Positions 16,312 through 21,563 of a DNA stretch of 21,563 nucleotides are shown here, piece by piece. Position 1 is the first letter of the stretch, and each line of letters opens with the position of its first letter. Position numbers and translations under genes: made by a program. Source of the stretch: Eubacterium sp. TM05-53 (GTDB lineage Bacteria > Bacillota_I > Bacilli_A > Erysipelotrichales > Erysipelotrichaceae); the NCBI RefSeq assembly GCF_003436425.1, contig NZ_QSPK01000039.1, positions 1 to 21,563 on the forward strand, given 5' to 3'. The notes under the pieces were generated by a model, which saw only the letters and a program-made list of their open reading frames with translations, did not search any database and was not told the DNA's origin.

Positions 16312-17616
16312 ATGGTAAGAAAAAGATTGAAAATTATTTTAACTACCATATTGGTGTGTTGTTTGGCAGGAACCTTTTATTATACGCAAAAACCAGTTGT
16401 TCTAACGATTGGCGTATTTGCGGGTAGTAACTGGAATGTGCCTAGTCCAGAAAGTGGCAAGATCATTGATGATGTGATCAAACGGTTTGAGAAAACCCAT
16501 CCAAATGTTCAAGTGAAATATGTGAGTGGTATCTTGAAGGATGACTACTCGGCTTGGATTTCAAAAGAAGCATTGGACGGAAAACTTCCCGATGTCTTTA
16601 TGGTGTTGAGTGATGATCTTTCGACGTATGCCAAAGTAGGCATGTTAGAATCACTAGATACATACATGCAGACGGATCCTGATTTTAATCAATCGCGATA
16701 TTTTTCAACGACACTCAATGCAGGTAATATTTATGATCAGCAGTATGCCCTTCCTTATGAGAGTTCACCAACTTTGATGTTTGTAAATAAAACGTTACTA
16801 GAAGAGAATGGCATTGAAATTCCGGATGTCAATTGGACGTGGGATGATTTCTATGCGATTTGCGAGAAATTGACTGTGGACACAGATGGTGATGGAGAAA
16901 TCGACCGATTTGGAGAGTATGGCTATACTTGGGAAAATGCTTTAAGTTCTAATGGACAGGCTTTGTTTGATGAGAAAAGCATGAAGAGTACTTTGCAGAA
17001 TGAGGATGTGTATTCAGCCATTGAATTTGTACGAAAGCTAAATCGTTTAAATCGTGGGAATAATGTCACAAGTGAATTGTTTGATAAGGGTAAGGTTGCC
17101 TTTTGTCCTATGATGTTTAGTGAGTATAGAACATATAAGCCATATCCATGGAGTGTTAAGAAATATTCGAATTTTGAATGGGAATGTTTACCAATGCCAG
17201 CAGGTCCTAATGGCTATAATGCTTCGCAAATGGATAGCTTGCTTTGTGGTATCAGTAAGATGTCTTCTAAGAAAAAAATGGCTTGGGAATTTTTAAAGTT
17301 ACTTTGTTACGACGAAACAACCCAAGAGAGTTTATTTAAGTATTCGCAGGGTGTATCGGTATTGAAGAATGTTTCAACATCAAAAAATGTGACAAAGTAC
17401 ATTCAGGAAGATGCACCATTGGATTCAAGTTATAATTTGGATTTTTTTGATGATATGATGGAGCGTGCAATCACAACTAAAAAAGTGGATGGCTATGATC
17501 AATTATATTCAATGGCAGATAGTGAAATTCGAAGACTGATTGATACGAATGAAGATATTGAGACTTCTTTACAGAAATTAAATGATGAATTGAATATATT
17601 TTTAGAGAAACAGTAA
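16312..17616 (+). CDS. Family 1 extracellular sugar-binding protein (ABC type), orphan
   Basis: A 434-residue MalE/UgpB-like solute-binding protein. The N terminus is a basic stretch then a hydrophobic segment (about 8-24, ILTTILVCCLAGTFYY); two cysteines lie in it but neither fits a standard lipobox well, so anchoring by lipid or by an uncleaved helix are both possible. Body motifs: VIKRFEKTHPNVQVKYVSG, YALPYESSPTLMFVNKTLLEENGI, WTWDDFYAICEKL, and a calcium-loop-like DTDGDGEIDRFGEYGY. It starts directly after the response-regulator stop and ends in a terminator, with no ABC permease or ATPase anywhere in the window. It is probably a second receptor of the sensory system, or it feeds a transporter coded elsewhere. 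Confidence 0.85.
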   Translation: MVRKRLKIILTTILVCCLAGTFYYTQKPVVLTIGVFAGSNWNVPSPESGKIIDDVIKRFEKTHPNVQVKYVSGILKDDYSAWISKEALDGKLPDVFMVLSDDLSTYAKVGMLESLDTYMQTDPDFNQSRYFSTTLNAGNIYDQQYALPYESSPTLMFVNKTLLEENGIEIPDVNWTWDDFYAICEKLTVDTDGDGEIDRFGEYGYTWENALSSNGQALFDEKSMKSTLQNEDVYSAIEFVRKLNRLNRGNNVTSELFDKGKVAFCPMMFSEYRTYKPYPWSVKKYSNFEWECLPMPAGPNGYNASQMDSLLCGISKMSSKKKMAWEFLKLLCYDETTQESLFKYSQGVSVLKNVSTSKNVTKYIQEDAPLDSSYNLDFFDDMMERAITTKKVDGYDQLYSMADSEIRRLIDTNEDIETSLQKLNDELNIFLEKQ

Positions 17617-17633
17617 TGCTGTTTCTTTTTTTT
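17606..17633 (+). terminator. Terminator of the sensory operon
   Basis: AGAAACAG (17606-17613) and CTGTTTCT (17619-17626) form a perfect 8-bp stem followed by a run of T. The left arm is coding sequence and the stop codon TAA is in the loop. Confidence 0.85.
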
Positions 17634-17635
17634 AA

Positions 17636-17663
17636 TGACATTTGTCACTTAAAAGTGGTGACA
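17636..17663. promoter_or_regulatory. Cluster of TGACA/TGTCA half-sites upstream of the PTS operon
   Basis: TGACA-TT-TGTCA (17636-17647) shares its right arm with TGTCAC-N9-GTGACA (17643-17663), and CACTT-AA-AAGTG is nested in the latter (17646-17657). It lies just upstream of candidate promoter P1, the normal place for an activator. The response regulator encoded upstream is a candidate binder (inference). Confidence 0.45.
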
Positions 17664-17670
17664 TATGGAA

Positions 17671-17699
17671 ATTGAAAAGGTTTTCAATAGAGTTATAAT
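17671..17699 (+). promoter_or_regulatory. Candidate promoter P1 of the PTS operon with overlapping palindrome
   Basis: TTGAAA (17672-17677) and a consensus TATAAT (17694-17699), 16-bp spacer. The perfect inverted repeat ATTGAAAA-GG-TTTTCAAT (17671-17688) covers the -35 and spacer, the position expected of a repressor operator. Confidence 0.55.
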
Positions 17700-17768
17700 G
17701 AATGTGTATTCTATGTGATGCTCATGTTTGAAAGTCGCAAAAATATGTGAAATTGTGTGTAAAAATAC

Positions 17769-17796
17769 TTGAAAACGCTAACATGTTTATTATAAA
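17769..17796 (+). promoter_or_regulatory. Candidate promoter P2 of the PTS operon
   Basis: TTGAAA (17769-17774), 16-bp spacer, TATAAA (17791-17796), about 34 nt before the IIA start. The -35 is inside the cre site. Confidence 0.6.
17770..17783. promoter_or_regulatory. cre site (CcpA operator) in front of the PTS operon
   Basis: TGAAAACGCTAACA matches the consensus TGWAANCGNTNWCA at every position. It overlaps the -35 of promoter P2 (TTGAAA 17769-17774, TATAAA 17791-17796), so CcpA bound here should block transcription when preferred sugars are present. Confidence 0.85.
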
Positions 17797-17830
17797 ATGT
17801 GAGTAAGTAAGAAATGCGGAGGAAAAAATA

Positions 17831-18259
17831 ATGAAATATGTAGTTATGGTAAGCCATGGCGAATTTGCCCCAGGATTACACAGTGCCGTTAAAATGATGA
17901 CGGGAGATCGCGAAGATGTATTGTCTACAAGCTTAAAGGACGGAATGAGCGCAGACGAATTTGCATCTAACTTTGCTGAATTGATCAAAGATTTCAAAGA
18001 AGATGATCAAGTTATTTTATTAGCTGATATTTTGAGTGGTTCTCCATTTACAAATGCATTGAATGTATTGGATCAAAGAGGATTACTACAAAATACATTG
18101 GTAATTGCTGGTATGAATATGCCACTTGCAATCACAGCTGTATTGATGAAAGATAATTTCGATAATGTACAAGATTTAAAAGATACATTATTAAGTGAAG
18201 GTCGTACAGGATTAACTGATTTTACAGTTGCTTCTGATGATGACGACGAAGATCTATAG
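17831..18259 (+). CDS. PTS mannose-family EIIA component
   Basis: A 142-residue cytoplasmic phosphotransfer domain that takes phosphate from HPr. The active-site histidine is H9 in VVMVSHGEFAPGLHSA; later blocks ILLADILSGSPFTNAL and VIAGMNMPLA are typical of the mannose EIIA fold. It is a single-domain IIA, not fused to IIB. It ends in an unusually acidic tail (ASDDDDEDL). Start ATG follows GGAGG. It is the first gene of the IIA-IIB-IIC-IID operon and is under the cre site. The sugar cannot be told from the sequence. Confidence 0.93.
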   Translation: MKYVVMVSHGEFAPGLHSAVKMMTGDREDVLSTSLKDGMSADEFASNFAELIKDFKEDDQVILLADILSGSPFTNALNVLDQRGLLQNTLVIAGMNMPLAITAVLMKDNFDNVQDLKDTLLSEGRTGLTDFTVASDDDDEDL

Positions 18260-18314
18260 GATTTGGCTATAACGCATATAGCGAAGGCATAAACAGAATA
18301 AAGGAGGACATATA

Positions 18315-18806
18315 ATGATTAGTTTTATTCGTGTTGACGATCGTATTATCCACGGTCAGATTGTTACAAGATGGTCTAAAGAATACCCTTGTGATGGAAT
18401 TATCGCAGTTAACGACAAGGCTGCTACTACTCCTGTATTGACACAGTCATTCAAGGCTAGTACAGACAAGAAAGTATTTGTATGGACAAAAGAACACTGG
18501 AGAGAAAAAGCAGAAACAGTTAAGAATTCTAATAAAAAATATTTCTTAATCACTAAAAACCCAGTGGATATGAAAGAATTGTTAGTAGACGATGGATTCG
18601 TACCTAACGATGTTAAAACAGTAGTTATTGGACCATGTAATGACCGTCCAGGAGCTACAAAATTAGGTCAAAACCAGTCAATTACTCAAGAAGAAGCAGA
18701 TGCTTGTGAAGCATTGACAAACGCTGGTTACACAGTATTGTTTGCGTTATTAAAAGAAACAGCAATCGGTACTTGGGACAAATTTAGATCTAAATTTGGT
18801 TACTAA
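18315..18806 (+). CDS. PTS mannose/fructose/sorbose-family EIIB component
   Basis: A 163-residue cytoplasmic domain that passes phosphate from IIA to the incoming sugar. The active-site histidine is H13 in IRVDDRIIHGQIVTRW, the family signature. Length and the end (AIGTWDKFRSKFGY) are normal for a free-standing IIB. Start ATG follows AAAGGAGG. A weak hairpin (GCTATA 18265-18270 with TATAGC) lies in the 55-nt gap after the IIA gene and may tune their relative expression. Confidence 0.93.
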   Translation: MISFIRVDDRIIHGQIVTRWSKEYPCDGIIAVNDKAATTPVLTQSFKASTDKKVFVWTKEHWREKAETVKNSNKKYFLITKNPVDMKELLVDDGFVPNDVKTVVIGPCNDRPGATKLGQNQSITQEEADACEALTNAGYTVLFALLKETAIGTWDKFRSKFGY

Positions 18807-18863
18807 TAGTGGGAATAGTAAACAAATTAAGATAAATAGAGAGAAAAAAAGGAGAGATTTATA

Positions 18864-19703
18864 ATGAGTTGGTTACAAGCAATTTTAATCGGACTTATGA
18901 GTTGTACAGCAGCAAGTACTATCGCTTGTTTAGGTACAACAGTAGGTAACTACACGTTGAACCGTCCTTTAGTTGCATCATTATTCGTAGGTTTGATCCT
19001 AGGTGATGTATCTGGATGTATTCAAATTGGTATCCCAATGCAGGTTATGTGGATCGCATTGGTTACACCTGGTGGAACAGTCGCATCTGACTTACGTGCC
19101 GTAAGTTACATCGGTATTCCATTGGCTTATGTTGGAGCAAAAGCAGCAGGTATGGATTTTGGAGGAACTGAAGCACAAGGTTTAGCTTCTAGTATCTCAG
19201 CCATGACTGGTGTTATCGGTATTACTTTATTCTACGGAACAGCTATGATGAACCTTATTTGGCAACACTGGGGCTGGGCTCAATTGGATAAAGGAAACTT
19301 GGATTGCTTAGGAAAAGTTGATGTTGTTCTCCCACTAATTTCACACTTTGTATTATCATTCTTGCCAGTTACTTTACTTTGCTACTATGGATCTGGAGCC
19401 GTAGCTGAATTGTTCCAGAGCTTAAATACTGAAGTATGGTATGTAAAAGCTATCTTATCAGTAGGATCAGTACTTCCTGCAGTAGGTATTGGTATCTTGT
19501 TAAAATCAGTAGTATCTAAGACTTCTGACTTGATTTACTTCATGTTCGGATTCGCTTTAGCTGCTTCTATGGGATTAACATTAATTGCTGCTACAGTTGT
19601 TGGTGGTGTATTCGCATTGATCAACTACCAAATGACAATGATGAAAGCTACAGGTGCTGTTGGTGGTGCTTCTGTAGATTACGATGACGAGGAGGACATT
19701 TAA
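18864..19703 (+). CDS. PTS mannose/sorbose-family EIIC membrane component
   Basis: A 279-residue integral membrane protein forming the sugar channel with IID. Typical opening MSWLQAILIGLMSCTAASTIACLG and the conserved block GLILGDVSGCIQIGIPMQVMWIALVTPGGTVASD, followed by several further hydrophobic helices. The C terminus ends in an acidic tail (VDYDDEEDI), like that of IIA in the same operon. Start ATG follows AAAGGAGAG. The IID gene begins 2 nt after its stop. Sugar specificity cannot be assigned. Confidence 0.93.
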   Translation: MSWLQAILIGLMSCTAASTIACLGTTVGNYTLNRPLVASLFVGLILGDVSGCIQIGIPMQVMWIALVTPGGTVASDLRAVSYIGIPLAYVGAKAAGMDFGGTEAQGLASSISAMTGVIGITLFYGTAMMNLIWQHWGWAQLDKGNLDCLGKVDVVLPLISHFVLSFLPVTLLCYYGSGAVAELFQSLNTEVWYVKAILSVGSVLPAVGIGILLKSVVSKTSDLIYFMFGFALAASMGLTLIAATVVGGVFALINYQMTMMKATGAVGGASVDYDDEEDI

Positions 19704-19705
19704 TT

Positions 19706-20536
19706 ATGAAAAAGATTTCTAAGAAAACATTAAATAGTTCTTTCTGGCGTTGGTGGTATGGAAACTTAACATGTTTCTCACACGAACACATGCAGACATT
19801 TGGTTACATGTGGTCAATGCTTCCAATTATCAAAGAATTATATCCTTCTCACGAAGAACAATGTGAAAAGATGACTACTTACTACCCATTCTTCAATACT
19901 GAACCTCAGATTGGATCTATCGTAGTTGGTATCACAGCTGGTTTGGAAGAAGCTCGTGCAAACGGAGCTGAAGGAATCGATGATGAAATGATCAACGGTA
20001 TCCGTGCAGGTCTAATGGGACCTTTGGCAGGTATTGGTGACTCATTGATCGTTGGTACTTATATTCCTATCTTATTAGGTATCGCATTAGGTTTTGCAGA
20101 AGGTGGATCTGTTTTAGGACCATTATTCTATATCATCGTATGGAACTTAACTTCAATTTGGTTCCAAAAATTCGTATACTTCAAAGGTTATGAATTAGGT
20201 GGTAGTGCTGTTGAATTGTTAGTTGGAGAAAAAGCAACTGCGTTCCGTGAATCCGTATTGGTTATGGGACAAGTTATCGTTGGTGCGATGGCAGCTTCTT
20301 GGGTTTCAATTTCAACTAACTTAGTAATTACACAATCTTATGATGCAGAAACTGGTAAGTTAACAGACGTAACATTAGGATCTAAATTAGATGGAGCATT
20401 CCCTAAGATCTTAACAATGTTATTCGTATTGTTTGCTTGGTGGTTGATGGCTAAGAAAAACGTTACTCCAATTAAAGTATTGTTATTGTTCGTAGTTATC
20501 GGATTCGTAGGATCTGTTGTAGGATTCTTAGGATAA
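19706..20536 (+). CDS. PTS mannose-family EIID membrane component
   Basis: A 276-residue protein of the EIID family, the second membrane subunit. Family blocks seen: SFWRWWYGNLTCFSHEHMQTFGYMWSMLPII near the start, YYPFFNTEPQIGSIVVGITAGLEEARANG, and GIRAGLMGPLAGIGDSLIVGTYIPILLGIALG. Hydrophobic helices fill the C-terminal half. Shine-Dalgarno GAGGA lies within the end of IIC, so the two membrane subunits are coupled. It is the last PTS gene before the terminator. Confidence 0.95.
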   Translation: MKKISKKTLNSSFWRWWYGNLTCFSHEHMQTFGYMWSMLPIIKELYPSHEEQCEKMTTYYPFFNTEPQIGSIVVGITAGLEEARANGAEGIDDEMINGIRAGLMGPLAGIGDSLIVGTYIPILLGIALGFAEGGSVLGPLFYIIVWNLTSIWFQKFVYFKGYELGGSAVELLVGEKATAFRESVLVMGQVIVGAMAASWVSISTNLVITQSYDAETGKLTDVTLGSKLDGAFPKILTMLFVLFAWWLMAKKNVTPIKVLLLFVVIGFVGSVVGFLG

Positions 20537-20554
20537 TCACTTAAGACATTTAAA

Positions 20555-20588
20555 GGCGGGCTTAACTTGTTAGGCCTGTCTTTTTTTC
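20555..20588 (+). terminator. Terminator of the PTS operon
   Basis: GGCGGGCTTAA (20555-20565) pairs with TTAGGCCTGTC (20570-20580), three wobble pairs, CTTG loop, followed by seven T. The right arm also supplies the -35 of the next promoter. Confidence 0.85.
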
Positions 20589-20595
20589 TTATAAT
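20567..20595 (+). promoter_or_regulatory. Promoter of the small membrane protein gene, inside the PTS terminator
   Basis: TTGTTA (20567-20572) and TATAAT (20590-20595) with an ideal 17-bp spacer. The -35 is within the hairpin and the spacer includes the T-tract of the PTS terminator. Confidence 0.6.
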
Positions 20596-20624
20596 ATATT
20601 TATGTTTGAAAAGGAGCGTTCATT

Positions 20625-20942
20625 ATGAGTTTGAGCCGTAAAGAAAGAGATCAGCTTGCAGAAGTGATTCAAAGAGAAAATGAAATGATTATAAAAGTAG
20701 GAAGAATGGTCAGAAATGCCTTTGTTCTTACACTTGTATTTGCTGCAGTGACATACTGGGGATGGTCTGGAATGACAGATCCAATGTTTCCAACGATTCC
20801 TATGAGTGTTCGTAATGTAGTTAAATGGATTGCCTTAATGGGGCTGATTCTATCGGGTTCATTTACAGTTTTAGGATTTATTTCTCATAGAAATGGGAAA
20901 AAGAGCGTATTAAAGAAGATTGATTTGTACGAAGAGAAATAA
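20625..20942 (+). CDS. Small two-helix membrane protein, unknown function
   Basis: A 105-residue protein I do not recognise. A charged N-terminal helix (SRKERDQLAEVIQRENEMIIKVGR) is followed by two membrane helices, about 36-53 (AFVLTLVFAAVTYWGW) and 67-88 (VVKWIALMGLILSGSFTVLGF), and a basic tail (HRNGKKSVLKKIDLYEEK). Good AAAAGGAG site before its ATG. It has its own promoter and is probably not part of the PTS operon, though read-through past the terminator could add to its expression. Confidence 0.65.
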   Translation: MSLSRKERDQLAEVIQRENEMIIKVGRMVRNAFVLTLVFAAVTYWGWSGMTDPMFPTIPMSVRNVVKWIALMGLILSGSFTVLGFISHRNGKKSVLKKIDLYEEK

Positions 20943-20996
20943 AAATTTGTATATTTTAGTTTAAATATTTTTAAAAAGAACTAAAAACAACAATAA

Positions 20997-21015
20997 ATGT
21001 GTAAAATATACACAT
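20997..21015. repeat. Perfect inverted repeat, possible operator
   Basis: ATGTGTA, spacer AAATA, TACACAT. It is similar in style to CRP/FNR or Rex-type sites but does not match TGTGA-N6-TCACA. It has no clear promoter attached. Confidence 0.4.
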
Positions 21016-21127
21016 AATTTCACACAATATAACTATATCTATCACTTTATTCTTTAGTAAGATACTGATGAGCCAAAGATAGTGGCTCACTTCATAATCA
21101 AATTCCCTTTCTTAAAACTTTCTTGAG

Positions 21128-21150
21128 AAGCCCCGCTAAAGGGGCTTTTC
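21128..21150 (+). terminator. Intrinsic terminator in the noncoding region
   Basis: AAGCCCC (21128-21134), loop GCTAAA, GGGGCTT (21141-21147), then TTTC and a later T-run. It reads best on the plus strand. It may end the small membrane protein transcript, 190 nt downstream of its stop, or a separate short RNA that includes the hairpin at 21069-21089. Confidence 0.75.
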
Positions 21151-21261
21151 ATTTGCTTTTTTGAAAGTTGGACATACAAATAGCAGTTGCGATATAATAA
21201 TATGGATGAAAGAAGTGTAGTTAATCTGAAAATAAAATTTATAAAAATGAAGAAGTTAGAA

Positions 21262-21286
21262 GTACAAAAGGGCGCAAAGCCCCTTT
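21262..21286 (-). terminator. Probable terminator of the IS110 transposase gene
   Basis: On the minus strand, AAAGGGGC, loop TTT, GCGCCCTTT with one bulged base, followed by TTGTACTTC. It starts about 17 nt after the transposase stop. The T-tract is short. Confidence 0.5.
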
Positions 21287-21302
21287 CCCCAAATATAAAA
21301 GA

Positions 21303-21563
21303 TTATTGTGTTGCTATAATATTGGCATTTTGCTGAATCATAAGTGTTAATTCTTCAACTGTAAGTCCAATATCTAGTAGTTGTTTAATATCTGATTTTA
21401 AGTTGTTCTTTACGTATTTAATTCTTTGTTCAACTGGCGTTTCAACTTCTGCTAAGTCTGCAGGATTCCAGATTTCTCCTGTAAGAAGCATATGATAAGC
21501 GGCTACAAGTATTTTTCTGGCAATCGCAATATAAGCACGCTTCTTTCCTCGGCGTTTTGAAAT
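21303..21563 (-). CDS. IS110-family transposase, C-terminal part (cut by the window edge)
   Basis: The last 86 codons of an ORF that continues beyond the window; the reading frame is open from 21563 to a stop at 21303-21305. The visible residues begin ISKRRGKKRAYIAIARK, then ILVAAYHMLLTGEIWNPADL, the conserved end of the Transposase_20 domain in IS110/IS116/IS902 elements, which carries the second half of the catalytic site in this serine-dependent, RNA-guided recombinase family. The tail (about 45 residues) is charged and helical. An internal ATG at 21491 is not a real start. Whether the full gene is intact cannot be seen. Confidence 0.8.
   Translation of the reverse strand: MSKRRGKKRAYIAIARKILVAAYHMLLTGEIWNPADLAEVETPVEQRIKYVKNNLKSDIKQLLDIGLTVEELTLMIQQNANIIATQ
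21303..21563 (-). mobile_element. Partial IS110-family insertion sequence
   Basis: Inferred from the transposase end. The element extends to the right out of the window, and its left boundary lies somewhere between 20943 and 21302. IS110 elements usually lack terminal inverted repeats and target duplications, so I have not set its edge. Confidence 0.6.

Larger units (their letters stand above)
20943..21302. other. Long noncoding region between the small membrane protein and the IS110 transposase
   Basis: No gene is convincing here. It holds a perfect inverted repeat ATGTGTA-N5-TACACAT (20997-21015), a 7-bp hairpin TGAGCCA/TGGCTCA (21069-21089), a plus-strand terminator (21128-21150), a promoter-like pair TTGGAC 21168-21173 and TATAAT 21193-21198 with a long 19-bp spacer, and a minus-strand terminator (21267-21286). 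One end of the IS110-type element should be in this stretch, but the family has no reliable terminal repeats by which to place it. Confidence 0.5.

Noticed and set aside
17831..17997. CRISPR arrays or phage-type repeats in the window
   Set aside because: I looked for regularly spaced direct repeats throughout and found none; the repeats present are the Rpn duplication and operator palindromes.
21064..21090. Hammerhead ribozyme-like core: CTGATGA followed by a stem (TGAGCCA/TGGCTCA)
   Set aside because: The second conserved core strand GAAA does not follow the stem (ACTTC is there instead) and no stem I/III pairing is seen.
21202..21336. Plus-strand ORF of 44 codons starting right after a TATAAT box
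   Set aside because: It has no ribosome binding site, runs through the transposase terminator and into the transposase gene antisense, and its composition is not protein-like.

Overview
The window is AT-rich, has strong GGAGG-type ribosome binding sites, CIRCE, cre and FNR-type operators and a mannose-family PTS. This suggests a low-GC Bacillota, most likely an anaerobic gut-type member of the Erysipelotrichia or Clostridia (inference; no marker gene fixes the genus).

Layout. (1) 1-5065: a control region with a perfect FNR/CRP-type box and a leader hairpin, then a tight operon of a TM1266-type regulator, hydE, hydG, hydF and an M55 D-aminopeptidase. This is the maturation set for [FeFe]-hydrogenase; the hydrogenase itself is not in the window. 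(2) 5066-6480: an Rpn/YhgA-like PD-(D/E)XK nuclease gene. Its 3' part carries its own Shine-Dalgarno and in-frame GTG, and it is followed by a freestanding, diverged copy of just that 3' part with the same start signals. It looks like a toxin gene with an intragenic antitoxin plus a second stand-alone antitoxin. (3) 6479-11200: the class I heat-shock operon hrcA-grpE-dnaK-dnaJ behind a sigma-A promoter and two overlapping-promoter CIRCE-like operators. (4) 11150-13350: a convergent PaaI-type thioesterase, then across a palindromic divergent promoter region an overlapping trio of a small membrane protein, a Cof-type HAD phosphatase and a membrane-anchored winged-helix-like protein. (5) 13372-17633: four translationally coupled genes with a type-1 sugar-binding protein, a NarL/DesK-type histidine kinase, a LuxR-type response regulator and an ABC-type family 1 sugar-binding protein, but no transporter permease or ATPase. 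(6) 17636-20590: a mannose/sorbose-family PTS operon (IIA, IIB, IIC, IID) with two candidate promoters, one carrying inverted repeats and one overlapped by a perfect cre site. (7) 20567-21563: a small membrane protein, an orphan noncoding region with hairpins, and the 3' end of an IS110-family transposase running off the window on the minus strand.

Working model: region 5 is probably an extracellular sugar sensor using solute-binding proteins as ligand receptors, and its response regulator is a natural candidate to control the PTS operon next to it, with CcpA adding catabolite repression. The strongest candidate for something worth studying is the Rpn locus with its duplicated short form; the second is the two-receptor sensory cluster.
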